Assembly (NCBI GenBank): GCA_965234685.1
Contig: OZ248539.1
Location: 372,001 to 436,000 of the forward strand
DNA length: 64,000 nt
Origin: Fimbriimonas planktonicus
GTDB lineage: Bacteria > Armatimonadota > Fimbriimonadia > Fimbriimonadales > Fimbriimonadaceae
Direction: 5' to 3'
Shown here one piece after another: positions 17,456 through 27,658 of the stretch. The notes beneath the pieces are model-generated. The model was not told the origin of the DNA and made no database searches. It worked only from the letters and a program-made list of their open reading frames with translations. The translations under genes were made by a program, and so were the position numbers. Position 1 is the first letter of the stretch. Each line of letters opens with the position of its first letter.

Positions 17456-19399
17456 ATGCTAATGGCAGTTCTGGGGCTCACGTCGAGCTTCGTTACAACG
17501 TGGTACGGACCCGCCGTCGCTGAATTCAAAATTGAATTCAGCGGCAACCCTTACGATCCCGCCGAAAACGACGTCCGGGTCAAGTTCACCGCACCGGACG
17601 GAAAGGCCGAAGAGCGACTAGCCTTCTACACGGGCAATGGTTCCTGGAAAGCCATCCTCGTCACCAAGACCCCTGGAACTTACACGCCAACCCTGCTGCG
17701 AAACGGCAAACCGAGCATTCAAGCTCCCACCACTCGAACCGTACAAGCCACCGAGTCCATCTCAAAAGGCTTTGTAAAGCGACGAGACACCGGCTTTATC
17801 TTCGACGACGGCAGCACCTACGTTCCGCTCGGCTTTAACCTAAGCTGGCAAAACGGCGACCTTCCGCCGATGACCGAGTCACTCAAGAAGATGGGCGAGA
17901 ACGGCACCAACTGGACCCGAATTTGGGCCTGTCACTGGGACGGCAAGAACCCTTGGTGGCCGGTCGAAGGCACGGTCAAAGATGGCGAATTCAACCCGCC
18001 CGCGCTAGAAAAGTGGGACAGTCTGCTCAGCGCCTCTGCCACGCACGGCCAATACGCCCAGTTCGTTCTCTTCCACCACGGCCAATGGACCACCCGCGTG
18101 AACCCGAACTGGAAAGACAATCCTTGGAACACCGCAAAAGGCGGCTTCCTCAAGGATCCGGGCGATTTCTTCACGAATGCTGAGGCAAAGCGCCGCTCGA
18201 AAAACTGGCTGCGATATGCCGTAGCTCGCTACGGCCACTACTCCAGCGTCATGTGCTGGGAGCTCTTCAACGAAGTCGAATGGGTGGAAGCCCGTTACCA
18301 AGACCGCTGGCCCGACATCGCAACCTGGCATGGAGAAATGGCCGACTACCTACGTAGCATCGACCCCTACAACCACTTGGTCACCAGCAGCAGCGATCCC
18401 ATTCCTGCCGTCGAAGACGCGTTTTACGCCAAGTTGGACTTCTATCAGCCGCACACCTATCCGGCCAATGTGCTCGCCGCGATCGGGAAGCGCAAGTTCC
18501 CAACCGACAAGCCCGGCTTCTTCGGCGAGTTCGGCCCACCCGATGGCCCGGACTACAAGCAGGGCGTTCGCGATGGCATCTATGCCGGTCTCTTAGCCGG
18601 TCACGCCGGGGCAGGGCAGTACTGGTACTGGGATCGAGTCGAGAAGGATAATTTGTATCCCATCTTCGCTCGCGCCGCTGCGTTCATGAAGGTGGCTGAT
18701 TTTGGTAATCACCGCACTGCCGCGCCGGTCACAATCCGAACCATTTCCGGCCAAAACGTCGATCTCGTCTTCCGTCCCGGCATCGGTTGGGGCAAGTCGA
18801 AAACGGGAACGTTCAACCTTCCTGCCGAATGGGACAAAGAAGGCGAAGTCAGCTCGTACCTCATCGGCGCGACCGGCGGTAACAAGGCAATGTACGTGCC
18901 GCTCGAGTTCAAATTCCGTCTCTCTGAACCTGGCAAGGCTCGCTTCCGCATCGCGAGCGCTTCCAAAGGCGGGGCGAATCTGCGAATTAGCGTCAATGGC
19001 GCGGAAGTCTACAAGCGGGACTTTCCTGCCGGAGAAAACGAAACTCGCGTTCCGGAACCCATCGAGTTCGCCGTGCCAAAAGGTGAGGTCAGCGTGAAGG
19101 TCGAAAACCTTGGCGCGGACTGGGTGAACTTCAGTTCCTTCAGCCTGCCCGGCCTTGCCGATTCCGCAAAAGCCCACGGCCTCAGCGAAGGCAGTTGGGC
19201 CTCCGTCCGCCTGCTAGCGAAACCCGGCTCAAAGGTCACCCTCAGCGGCTTGCCGCTGCTGGACGGCACCTACACCGTCCAGAGTCTCGACCTCGCCGCC
19301 ACGGCCGAAAACACCTCGACCGTGACCGTGAAAAACGGTGCCGTAGAAATCCAACCGGCATATGCCGAAACGGGTCTCGTTTTCCGCAAATCAGGTTAG
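17456..19399 (+). CDS. DUF5060/GH5-like secreted glycosidase
   Basis: A 647-residue protein. Residues about 20-100 match DUF5060 (beta-sandwich before the barrel); about 105-430 a DUF4038/GH5-like TIM barrel with CWELFNEVEW (acid/base Glu) and KPGFFGEFGPP (nucleophile Glu); the remainder is a carbohydrate-binding-like beta-sandwich (GKARFRIASASKGG, VKVENLGADWVNF). It likely attacks a plant or bacterial polysaccharide outside the cell. The hydrophobic leader is short and starts MLMAVLGLTSS. TATAAG at 17448-17453 precedes the second ATG (17462) by 8 nt, so that start is possible. Confidence 0.82.
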   Translation: MLMAVLGLTSSFVTTWYGPAVAEFKIEFSGNPYDPAENDVRVKFTAPDGKAEERLAFYTGNGSWKAILVTKTPGTYTPTLLRNGKPSIQAPTTRTVQATESISKGFVKRRDTGFIFDDGSTYVPLGFNLSWQNGDLPPMTESLKKMGENGTNWTRIWACHWDGKNPWWPVEGTVKDGEFNPPALEKWDSLLSASATHGQYAQFVLFHHGQWTTRVNPNWKDNPWNTAKGGFLKDPGDFFTNAEAKRRSKNWLRYAVARYGHYSSVMCWELFNEVEWVEARYQDRWPDIATWHGEMADYLRSIDPYNHLVTSSSDPIPAVEDAFYAKLDFYQPHTYPANVLAAIGKRKFPTDKPGFFGEFGPPDGPDYKQGVRDGIYAGLLAGHAGAGQYWYWDRVEKDNLYPIFARAAAFMKVADFGNHRTAAPVTIRTISGQNVDLVFRPGIGWGKSKTGTFNLPAEWDKEGEVSSYLIGATGGNKAMYVPLEFKFRLSEPGKARFRIASASKGGANLRISVNGAEVYKRDFPAGENETRVPEPIEFAVPKGEVSVKVENLGADWVNFSSFSLPGLADSAKAHGLSEGSWASVRLLAKPGSKVTLSGLPLLDGTYTVQSLDLAATAENTSTVTVKNGAVEIQPAYAETGLVFRKSG

Positions 19400-19418
19400 G
19401 TAATATCTTCCATAGCGT

Positions 19419-19494
19419 TGCCGCATAGCTCAGTTGGTAGAGCAGCTGACTGTTAATCAGCTGGTCACAGGTTCGAGTCCTGTTGCGGCAGCCA
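19419..19494 (+). tRNA. tRNA-Asn (anticodon GTT), CCA encoded
   Basis: A full cloverleaf: acceptor arms TGCCGCA (19419-19425) and TGCGGCA (19484-19490), D arm GCTCAGTTGGTAGAGC, anticodon stem GCTGA/TCAGC with loop CTGTTAA (anticodon GTT at 19452-19454), T arm with GTTCGAGTC, discriminator G and encoded CCA at 19492-19494. Confidence 0.97.
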
Positions 19495-19752
19495 CCTTTC
19501 TCCCCTCAACTAAGCCTGTCCAGTCAGTTTCTCTGCGACAAGGCTCGGCATTGCAGGCTGGCAGGATCAAGACCGATCGGCCGAAGGATGGATTTCAGTT
19601 AGTGGAATTTATTTGCGTTAACTCTGCAAAATAAAGCCTCTAGGCCATTCCGGGCAAAGTCAATAGAAAACGGAATAAGGCATATACTTCATCGTTTTCT
19701 GCAATTGAACAAAACCATTGCGTTTCCCTGAAAGCATCGGCGAGAATCGCCC

Positions 19753-22664
19753 GTGCACCTGATCCTGCTTCCACTCATTGCGGGTCTTGCGTCTCCGGCT
19801 CCGTCCGGCCAAGATTCCCTTGCAAACCATCCAGATTTGAGGCTCGCGCTCGCACAGTCTCAACGCGTCATTAAGTCCGATCGAGACGAGTTTTCCGGAG
19901 AACAGCCTGGTCGCTTTGCGTTCCGGGCTAATTCTGTTGGTCGAGTCACCGTCGCCGATGTGTCGGTTCGAACCGTTGCTTTCGGAAACGGAGATAGCTC
20001 CGTGCTTGCGGCGAAACCGACGGCGAGCCTTGGCAAGGACAAAACTGGCTTCAGCAAGCTTTCCTTCGACCGCCCAGGCTTTTCGGAATGGTACGTAAAC
20101 GAAGCTGCTGGTCTGCATCACTGGTTCAGAATCGACGAAAAACAAGGCAATGGCAATCTCTGGGTGAAGTTGGCCACAACCGGCGCGAAGCCGAAGCAAA
20201 CCGGCCCGGACCGCATCGAGTTTAACGGCGCAAAAGACAATCTTTCCTATTCGGGCCTCAAAGTTTGGGATGCCACCGGAAAGAAACTGGCTTCCACAAT
20301 GCAGCTACGGGGTCAAGAAATCGTAATCGGTGTCGAAGACCAAGATGCGGTGTATCCGGTAACCATCGACCCGACTTGGACAGAAGAAGCAATCCTCACC
20401 CCCGCCGAAAATCCAAACATTCAGCGGCTCTATGCGGGTGATTCCGTTTCGATCTCGGGTGATACGGCCGTAATCGGTGCATATTACTCAAGCGCAAACG
20501 GATTCGAAGGTGCAGGATGTGCGTACGTCTTCACTCGAAGTGGCTCGTCATGGACGCAGCAAGCAACTTTGGTAGCAAGTGACCCAGAACAATACGCATT
20601 CTTTGGGCATTCGGTGTCGATTGACCGCGATGTCATTGCGATTGGGTCTCCACTCTCCACGGCCAATGGTCAAGGGTATGCCGGAAAGGTCTACGTCTTT
20701 TCAAAGTCCGGCTCGACATGGACCCAGAGCGCTAGCTTTACCGGCGCGGATGTTCAGAACGGCTTCGGGTTTGGGATTTCGGTCAAGCTAGCCGGAAGAT
20801 CACTTTTCGTTGGCGCTCCAAATGCGCCGGTGGGAGCTATTTACTACGCCGGTAGGGTCTACGAATTTGCCGCAACCGAGGCAGGTTGGACGGAACAAAC
20901 CCAGTTTGTTTCTCCTAACCTACGGAATTCCGGAAGTTTCGGCCGATCCATCGATGCTTCAGGAAATAGCTTGATTGTTGGCGCCCTTGAAGAGGGAGTC
21001 GACCGTGAAGGAAATGCCTATGTTTTCACCCGCAGCGAATCTGGTTGGGTATCAGAGACTCTTGTGCCGAGTGTTTCGCCGCTTTGGTTCGGGTTTGGCC
21101 ACTTCGTAACGATTTCTGGAGACACCGCTTGCGTTACCGCTAGAAACGGTTTTGAGGGTTATGATGGCAAAGTCCTCATATTTCGGCGCGAAGGGGGGCG
21201 TGGATCGAAAAAGCGATCCTTTCGAGCCCAGAGCCGCAGAACTACTCGTACTTTGGCGAGTCTGTCGCGATTTCAAACAACTCGATCATTATCGGCCAGC
21301 CGTACTACCACGACCGCGATACTCCGTATTACGGAAGAGGCGGAGTACATATTTTCGCACCTGACGGTTTAGGCTGGAGTCACAGCTCAAGCTTGTTGCC
21401 AAGTGATCTTGCAGTCTACGGATCGGGCTACATCCAATTCGGCCGTGCGTTGTCGGCCTCTGGGGACTCATTCATCGTCGGTGCGAACGTTAAGGACAGC
21501 AAAAAAGGTGGTGCTTATGTGTACCGCATGGAGGTAGCGCCGGTTCAGGCAAACGTTTCCTTCCCAACCTCGGGCCTTGCTGGTGGCAAGCCGATTACCG
21601 GTACCGTTACCCTCGCCTCTGCTCAGTCCGCTGACCGAACGGTTGGACTTGAGAGTGATAACGCTGCTCTCTCCGTGCCTGCCACCGTTACCGTGCCAGC
21701 CGGCGCAACAACGGCAACCTTTGTTGCTCAGTCGTCTCAGGTTGGAACAGATGCCAATGTCACGGTCAGCACGACCGGAACCGGCGTCATCTCTGGATCC
21801 ACCTCACTCACGATCCGATCGGTGCGTGTAGGATCGATCACTATTGCCCAAGACCAATTCTCTGAACATGGGTCTTCCTCCGTAACCGTTGCGCTTCAGT
21901 CGATCGCGCCTCCGGGTGGCTTGTTGGTCGCGTTGACCAATAGCAACCCATCCGCCATCTACTGCCCCGCGACCGTCCTGGTTCCCGAAGGGCAAAGCAA
22001 AGTATCGTTCTTCATCTTCGGCTCAGCCGTGAATGTCGCGACAACCGTCTCCATTGAAGCAACGCCGAGCTTTGGCGGAAAAGTCGACACGATCCAAGTT
22101 TTGCCACCTGGCACTTACTTAGCTTCTGTTAAAGTCTATGACTTCTTGGTTGGCGGCTCAAACCAATCAATTGTTGGCCTCACCCGCCCCGCTCCAGCAG
22201 GCGGCGTGACGGTGAATCTTGCGTCAAGTTCGCCTGATCTGATCGTGCCTTCCTCTGTTTTCATCCCAGAAGGCAGCGGCTCGATTGCTTTCCAAATCAG
22301 ATCAAATAAGGTCGTTCGGGACGCAACCGTGACCGCGACGGCGCTGGGAACAACGGTGCGAAACACGGTTTCCTCCGTGTTCATCGGTATCTCTTCGATG
22401 ACGGTTTCGAACGCAACCGTGAACGTTGGGCAGTCCACAACCGTTACCGTCAACTTGAATGCGATCACGCCTCAGCCAGTGACCATCGTGCTGACTCAGC
22501 AATCGAACGGTATCGTTTCGATGCCAACCGAAATCGTGATTCCGGCAGGCAGTAGCACTGGCACGTTCACCGTGTCGGGAGTAGCTCGTGGCGCGACGAA
22601 CGTCTACGGGCGGATTCTGAGCCAAGGTCTGAAGGGCCTGAAGATCACCGTCCTCAACCCATAG
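19753..22664 (+). pseudogene. Large secreted FG-GAP-like propeller plus Ig-repeat protein, split by a frameshift
   Basis: Two adjoining frames form one protein of about 970 residues. The first (19753-about 21195) has a leader (GTG start, MHLILLPLIAGLASP), a domain to about residue 215, then repeated blades (DSVSISGDTAVIGA, HSVSIDRDVIAIGSP, RSIDASGNSLIVGA) typical of integrin-like FG-GAP propellers. The second frame continues without a gap after a run of six Gs at 21193-21198: reading seven Gs would join GEG with AWIEKAIL and a further blade. Three or four Ig/Calx-type repeats follow (VSFPTSGLAGGKPITGTVTL). Cell-surface or secreted. Either a real one-base deletion, phase-variable tract or sequencing error; if sequence is correct the protein is truncated at 21372. 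Confidence 0.8.
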
Positions 22665-22685
22665 TCGCCCAGGTTGAAAAAGCAC

Positions 22686-22724
22686 GACCCTGTGTTCGGG
22701 ATTCATCCGAGCACAGGGTCTTTT
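22686..22724 (+). terminator. Intrinsic terminator
   Basis: Stem GACCCTGTG (22686-22694) with CACAGGGTC (22712-22720), extended inward by a further four to five pairs, followed by TTTTCGTTT. It lies 22 bp after the surface-protein stop. Confidence 0.9.
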
Positions 22725-22882
22725 CGTTTACCTTTTGACGAGGAAGCGGTTCCGCTCACCCCTCGCAAGACATCCACTTTCAGACATGAGTCAAGTCTGA
22801 ACTCTCTTCGGACGTGTCAGATGGCTGGCACAAAAGGATGGACTCGTCACACCGACGCATCGTCCGTAGCCTAATGACCGGC

Positions 22883-23125
22883 TTAACCGGTTACTGCTTC
22901 CCAAGCCAAGTCCTGCAACACCTTCGCTTGCGCCGGACTCAAGTCCACGAGTGGCTGCCCCCAGATGTTCTTCACCGTCCCGGTCGCTCCGGCCGGCGAC
23001 TTGCCCAGCAACGTTGCGTACATGACGCAACCGATGTAGTAGCAACCGATCTTGTTCAGGTGAATGTCATCGAATCTAGCCTGCTGCTGAAGAAAGTTGG
23101 GGTTGTCGGGCCGGGTGGCTTCCTT
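22883..23125 (-). pseudogene. SGNH-hydrolase tail fragment
   Basis: The last 62 residues, from DDIHLNKIGCYYIG to the stop, match the intact SGNH hydrolase at 27659-28498 with only about four differences. Upstream of DDIHL the match stops and unrelated residues (ATRPDNPNFLQQQARF) follow, then an IS fragment. No start or N-terminal GHSL block is present, so it is a decayed or recombined remnant of a paralogue. It lies in the same orientation as the intact gene, giving a direct repeat of about 190 bp. Confidence 0.85.
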
Positions 23126-23127
23126 CT

Positions 23128-23612
23128 TCAAAGTGCGGTGCCCTGCGCAAGGTGAGGTGGGCCTTTTCGAGGCTGAACCAGATTGTGCCGGTCCAAAACG
23201 GCGTGAATGGTGCTCACCGCGGGCACTTTCACATCCGAGGGAAACTTGCGAAATAGCAGTTCGCGAAGCTTGGGAGCCCCCCAATGCGGCTTCTCTTTCT
23301 TCAGCTGAACGATGGCCGCTTCAACCTGAAACGGCAACTGGTTGCCATAACGAAAAGGCCGCCGAGACCGATCTGAAAGCGCCTCCATTCCGCAATCTTT
23401 GTAACGCTCGTAAATCTTGTAGCCCGTCTTGCGGGAAATTCCGAACTCACGACAAAGAAAACTCATCTCTTCGCCTTCCAAAAGGCGAGCCACGAACCTT
23501 AATCTTTCTTCCATCACCGAACACTCTTTCCAAGGCATCACTCCCTCCCCTTAGAAAGCAAGCGTTACCTATGTGTCCGGAATAATCTGTAACCCATGTG
23601 TCGGCATGTACA
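23128..23612 (-). mobile_element. IS481-type insertion sequence fragment (5' part only)
   Basis: The frame 23128-23541 encodes the N-terminal helix-turn-helix half of an IS481-like transposase (MPWKECSVMEERLRFVARL, FGISRKTGYKIYERYK, LSDRSRRP, KPHWGAPKLRE, VSTIHAVLDRHNLV). The DDE integrase domain that should follow is absent, the frame breaking off into the SGNH remnant. The outer end, reading TGTACATGCCGACACATGG from about 23612, looks like the family's terminal inverted repeat. It is an inactive remnant whose other end is lost. Confidence 0.85.
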
Positions 23613-23786
23613 TTCCGTTCCAGTGGCTCTCCAGTCTTCATTGAGCACGCGCCGCGAGAGAGCCCACCTCCTACTCCTGTGAGATGCTTTCCATGTCAGG
23701 TTCACGCTTGGGCTGTCAACGAAAACTCGTAGCGTCAATGTTGCAATCGTGTCGAACCGAGCAATAATCTGGTAGTCAAACTGGCA

Positions 23787-24101
23787 ATGACCGACGACTC
23801 GCTCTTAACCATGCTGCTTGACCGGCTCGGTCAAGAGTTCGACATCCAAAAAGTTGTCCTTTTCGGATCCCGGGCTGGAGCTGACTTCTCGCCCGAAAGT
23901 GATTGGGATGTTCTCGTCGTCACGAACTCTGACCTGCCGTTTCTTCAGCGACAAAAACTGGCCATCCACAAAGTAGGGCGTCGCGATTTCGCGCTCGACC
24001 TCCTTGTGTTCACGCCTGAAGAATTTCAAGAAGGTTCTGAACTGAACGGCTCCGCTCTATACTGGGCTAATCAAGAGGGTCGGGTTCTCTATGCCAGGTA
24101 A
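23787..24101 (+). CDS. MNT-type nucleotidyltransferase (copy 1)
   Basis: A 104-residue minimal nucleotidyltransferase of the MNT/antitoxin kind. Contains LFGSRAGADF and SDWDVLVV (the GS...DxD site) and FALDLLVF (third acid). By eye about 84 of 104 residues are identical to copy 2 at 29364-29678. In copy 2 the partner HEPN gene is intact; here the overlapping HEPN reading frame is broken, so this is an orphan. Such proteins can neutralise HEPN toxins by adding AMP to them; that is known for MntA-HepT but only inferred here. Confidence 0.85.
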   Translation: MTDDSLLTMLLDRLGQEFDIQKVVLFGSRAGADFSPESDWDVLVVTNSDLPFLQRQKLAIHKVGRRDFALDLLVFTPEEFQEGSELNGSALYWANQEGRVLYAR

Positions 24102-24222
24102 CTCGGCACAATCGTGGTTGCTCAAGGCGAAAGAGGACAATACAGTCGTAAAGATTGCTATGAATGCAGACGGTCAGTATGGTAGCGTTGCTGAAAGCGC
24201 TAGGAGTCGATACCACATATGA
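24091..24222 (+). pseudogene. Truncated HEPN-domain remnant
   Basis: The frame starts at ATG 24091, overlapping the MNT gene by 11 bp exactly as in copy 2. It reads MPGNSAQSWLLKAKEDNTVV and stays similar to the intact HEPN (MPDKSAQAWLHKAKEDESVV) for about 35 residues, through GQYGSVAES, then diverges and stops after 43 residues. The HEPN helices carrying the catalytic R/H are missing, so it should have no RNase function. Confidence 0.8.
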
Positions 24223-24439
24223 CAGCTGAGCAAGTTTCTAAACCCTGATGAGGCCCATAGATACTTTAGCCTTCGGCAGCTAAAAGGAACTTCAAGTCAC
24301 CGAATTCCAACCGAACTGCGGCAGCGCCTGCGCCACATTCCGGTCAAGAACAGATGACCCTAGGCTTTCACCTCTTACCCACTTATCAGTTTTTTCGAAA
24401 ATGAACAACTCGACGAAAACAAGCGCTTCAAATTCTTCG
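24223..24439. other. Gap between HEPN remnant and NLR gene
   Basis: 217 bp. No coding frame or hairpin terminator that I can support. No further HEPN similarity is seen. A-T content rises towards the NLR stop. Confidence 0.4.
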
Positions 24440-27400
24440 CTAAAATCGAATTCTTAAGGCAGATAATGTTGAGATATCCTCGTGCGTAGGCACATACTGT
24501 AGAACTCTTCTTCCCAAAATTTTTGCCACTCTAACGCTTGTAGGTTCGGCAAATTCAATGTTCGTTTTCGAAAACAATCGGGAAATGTTCCACTTGTATT
24601 CAAGTTCTATGGATAATCGCGTCATCCGAATATGCAGATGGCGCTTATGCTGAAGCGCTACGACTGCTTTCAATTGCGATGGTTCCCTGATTTCCAAACA
24701 GTCGATCTCCAGCGTGGTAAGACTCTCGATTTCTCCGATCGCCTCCAAGTTTCCTATGTAAACAGCACTAACTGCCAAGCTGTGCAAGCGCAATTTTAGA
24801 AGTGGGGTTATGTCGGAAACTCGCGTGCCAACAAGCCGTAGTTCCCGTAAATTCACACAATCTTCAAGAGCACGAATACCGTCTAGATCAAAGAAGCCCA
24901 AATCTAGTTTAGCGGAGGAGTGAAGCCCGCTTTGTATCGGTGTCAGGTCACCGATTGCTTGCGCATATCGAAACTCTAAAGTCTCGCCGTTCATCACACG
25001 TTCTGCTACAATCGGTATTTCGAGCAAGTTTACAAATCTAGTAAATACATCAACACCCATTGTGTTAACAATTTCTAAAGCGCGTTCAGAAGTCTTTGCG
25101 CTCTCGGCATAAGTTCGTAGTTCAGCCAATGACTTTGACGTATTTATGCTTAGTAACGCTTTAATTGATGCAATTTGAACATCAAACTCTTGATCTGGCG
25201 ATCTCTTAAGGTAATTGATAGCAATTGATCCAAGCTTGCCAATACTGTGAACGCGGGCAGGAGTATTGGCAGGAATGTATTTGTCAAACAGCGTCTTCAA
25301 GCGGACCAGCAAATCTGCCGAAATAGGTAGGCGAGTGCGGCCCCAAAGAATTAGCGCAGTATATGTGGCTGTTTCGGAAGGCTTTCGGAAGATACTACCG
25401 GGGCGCAGAAGGGCATCAATAAGCCGTGTAGATGCTTGGTCATCTTCAGCAGACGCCACCATGAACTCCATTATTGGCATCCAGCGGGCTCCACCTTCCT
25501 TTAAGAATCGATCCACGACCATTTTCTCCTCTCTTCCTAAGACAAGCTGGATCGAAGCCAGGAAATCGCGGAAGTAATTGTGAACGAATTCAACTTCCTG
25601 ATCGCCCGCTTCTCGCAGCAGGTTACTTCTCTCCACGATACCGGAATAGATTTCCTGAGCTCGTACTTCTCCGTCAGCCGAATAGTCATGCAGCCACTCT
25701 CGGATGTCAAAGAGTATTGCGGCCCTAGTTTTGCGTTCCGTTCCGGACGTGACGAACTTATAGGCTATATTCCTTAGGATAATTCTGCGTCGTTCATACG
25801 AAAGCTCTTCGTACGCTGGAGGGGAAAGAGCTTGTCTTTTGTGCTGCAAGCGGTCTCGACCCCAAAGTAGCATCCGTACGCTAGCATCGCAAAGATCAAA
25901 CAAGTTTTTGGGAAGTTCGTCGCGTGAAATGCGATTCAACGCACAGATTAAAGCTGCCAAAAGCGGATTACGAGCTAAAATTGATAAATCTTCATTAATT
26001 GTTAGTTCTCGCAAGAGGATTTGTTCTTTCTCAAACAACTCATCGATTTCTGCCGAAAGCTTGGTAAGTCGTTGGCGGACTGCTTTATGCCAATACTCTA
26101 CAAAAAGCGCTTGTTCCTTTGGCTGAAGATCGCAGACATTGTATGTGGTGAAGCCCGCCTCCTTCAAACAGTCGACAGGTAAGGCTTGAGGGCGGCTCGT
26201 CACGATGATGTGATTATTTGGGTCGACGCCTGATGCAACATCTCGGATCCAAGTAAGCGCTTCCTCTCGACGCTCACTGTTAACTTCATCGAGTCCATCA
26301 ATCAGCAGAATTGCTCTGCCTTCGGCAAAAACGGAATCTGCCCAACCGCTCGGAGCGGAGTGTGATGTCAAAAGTTTAGCCGTATAGTTATCGGGTGTAG
26401 GAAAACTTATCGGTGCATCAGCATTTGCATAGTCGCGAAGTCTCAGGAAAAACGGAATTCGGCCCGTCAAACAATCATCGCAAGAGTGTAAATAGGGAAA
26501 GTTTCTGTCTGTGTCATTCTGCTTGGTGTCATTGAGCTCGCGTACCTGTTCCCGCATTTTTAGGTGAACAGGCGCAAACTCTTCTTCTATATCCGGAAGT
26601 TCTGTCGCGTAAGCCTCTGGTGAAAATTGCTCAAGCGTAATAAGTGACTCATTTTGGTCGGTCCTTTGAGCGCTGCTGAATGCATTAAGCGCAAACCAGC
26701 GTAGCAATGTTGTCTTACCGCTACCAGCGTTGCCAAGAACAAGGCACCGACTACCTTTTTTATCGTTGCTCCCCAGCATTTGCATTGCCGTGATCGGTTC
26801 TGAGGCTGGATCGGAGTTTGAAGTTGGGGCAACATTCAGTGAGACGTAGGCAACACTGAGTTTTTGCTCGGCGTCCGCCTTCTGAATATCAGGATGTTCA
26901 ACGAAAAGCTCTACTACATCCAATTTTGCTGGAACGGATGCCCGGTAGATGTTCTCGAATTTTGCGAACTTGGCAGTCTCGACCCCTTGGAGTTCTGTTA
27001 CCAACTTCTCAAGTTTGGCTGTGGTGTCTTTCGTCGTTCGAAGTCGGCCCACGACCCAACTGTGGTATCCGGGCAAGGTGGGTAACTCGGCCATGACGGC
27101 GTTTACCGTCAGCATTAGCAGACGATCATGCTGTCCTCGTTGATCATCCCCTTCCAATAACGGCTCCTGTGATCGTAATGGAATCCAGCGTGATGCGCAT
27201 CGTTGTGGTTCTCCATAAAGGTCCACAAGTTCGTCAAAAGAGAATCCGGCATCGAAGGTGAGGGCGACCTCCTCTAGGACTATTTCAGAGATTTCTTCGC
27301 CATTTTCCGCAAGGTATCGGTCTCGAACTGCAGCCGCCACACGTTCGCAAATTGCCTTTAGTTTTCCTGCTTCGTCACGAGCCTTGAGCCACTCGGTGAG

Positions 27401-27523
27401 TTTCTCGTTCCCGAATGCTAACGCGACATCGCGGATGCCGGCAGGATCGCCGGTATAAAGCGTGTAGATTGCCTTACCGAGGGACAGTCCGTACTTTGCA
27501 ACCATGAGCAGGGATAGCGACAT
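24440..27523 (-). CDS. NACHT-domain NLR-like protein with C-terminal LRR-like repeats
   Basis: A 1027-residue STAND ATPase. Residues 1-about 215 form an all-helical N-terminal region (MVAKYGLSLGKAIYTLYTG) like the NACHT N-terminal helical domains of bacterial NLR relatives. The NACHT module has Walker A GNAGSGKTT at 264-272, Walker B LLIDGLDEVNSERR near 406-419 and VTSRP at about 441, with a CDDC insertion before it. A helical middle follows, then LRR-like units about 880-980 (NLRELRLVGTRVSDITPLL, SLTTLEIDCLEI). Bacterial NLRs of this kind defend against phage by oligomerising and killing the cell; here it is a candidate only, since the effector is not recognised. Visibly A/T-richer than surroundings. 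TATAAT at 27547-27552 precedes the ATG. Confidence 0.85.
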   Translation of the reverse strand: MSLSLLMVAKYGLSLGKAIYTLYTGDPAGIRDVALAFGNEKLTEWLKARDEAGKLKAICERVAAAVRDRYLAENGEEISEIVLEEVALTFDAGFSFDELVDLYGEPQRCASRWIPLRSQEPLLEGDDQRGQHDRLLMLTVNAVMAELPTLPGYHSWVVGRLRTTKDTTAKLEKLVTELQGVETAKFAKFENIYRASVPAKLDVVELFVEHPDIQKADAEQKLSVAYVSLNVAPTSNSDPASEPITAMQMLGSNDKKGSRCLVLGNAGSGKTTLLRWFALNAFSSAQRTDQNESLITLEQFSPEAYATELPDIEEEFAPVHLKMREQVRELNDTKQNDTDRNFPYLHSCDDCLTGRIPFFLRLRDYANADAPISFPTPDNYTAKLLTSHSAPSGWADSVFAEGRAILLIDGLDEVNSERREEALTWIRDVASGVDPNNHIIVTSRPQALPVDCLKEAGFTTYNVCDLQPKEQALFVEYWHKAVRQRLTKLSAEIDELFEKEQILLRELTINEDLSILARNPLLAALICALNRISRDELPKNLFDLCDASVRMLLWGRDRLQHKRQALSPPAYEELSYERRRIILRNIAYKFVTSGTERKTRAAILFDIREWLHDYSADGEVRAQEIYSGIVERSNLLREAGDQEVEFVHNYFRDFLASIQLVLGREEKMVVDRFLKEGGARWMPIMEFMVASAEDDQASTRLIDALLRPGSIFRKPSETATYTALILWGRTRLPISADLLVRLKTLFDKYIPANTPARVHSIGKLGSIAINYLKRSPDQEFDVQIASIKALLSINTSKSLAELRTYAESAKTSERALEIVNTMGVDVFTRFVNLLEIPIVAERVMNGETLEFRYAQAIGDLTPIQSGLHSSAKLDLGFFDLDGIRALEDCVNLRELRLVGTRVSDITPLLKLRLHSLAVSAVYIGNLEAIGEIESLTTLEIDCLEIREPSQLKAVVALQHKRHLHIRMTRLSIELEYKWNISRLFSKTNIEFAEPTSVRVAKILGRRVLQYVPTHEDISTLSALRIRF

Positions 27524-27546
27524 CTAAGTTTTCCTGAACGTGCTGA

Positions 27547-27552
27547 ATTATA
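27547..27552 (-). promoter_or_regulatory. Promoter -10 box of the NLR gene
   Basis: TATAAT on the minus strand, 23 bp before the ATG at 27523, leaving a short leader with CAGGA upstream of the start. No good -35 seen. Confidence 0.55.
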
Positions 27553-27658
27553 GCGTTGAATTTGTATCACCGCATTTACGGCAGGCATGAAGTGCTATTT
27601 CCGTGGGGCAAAATTCACTCTGGATGCGGGCCCGTCAACTGATCACTCGCTAAAGGGG

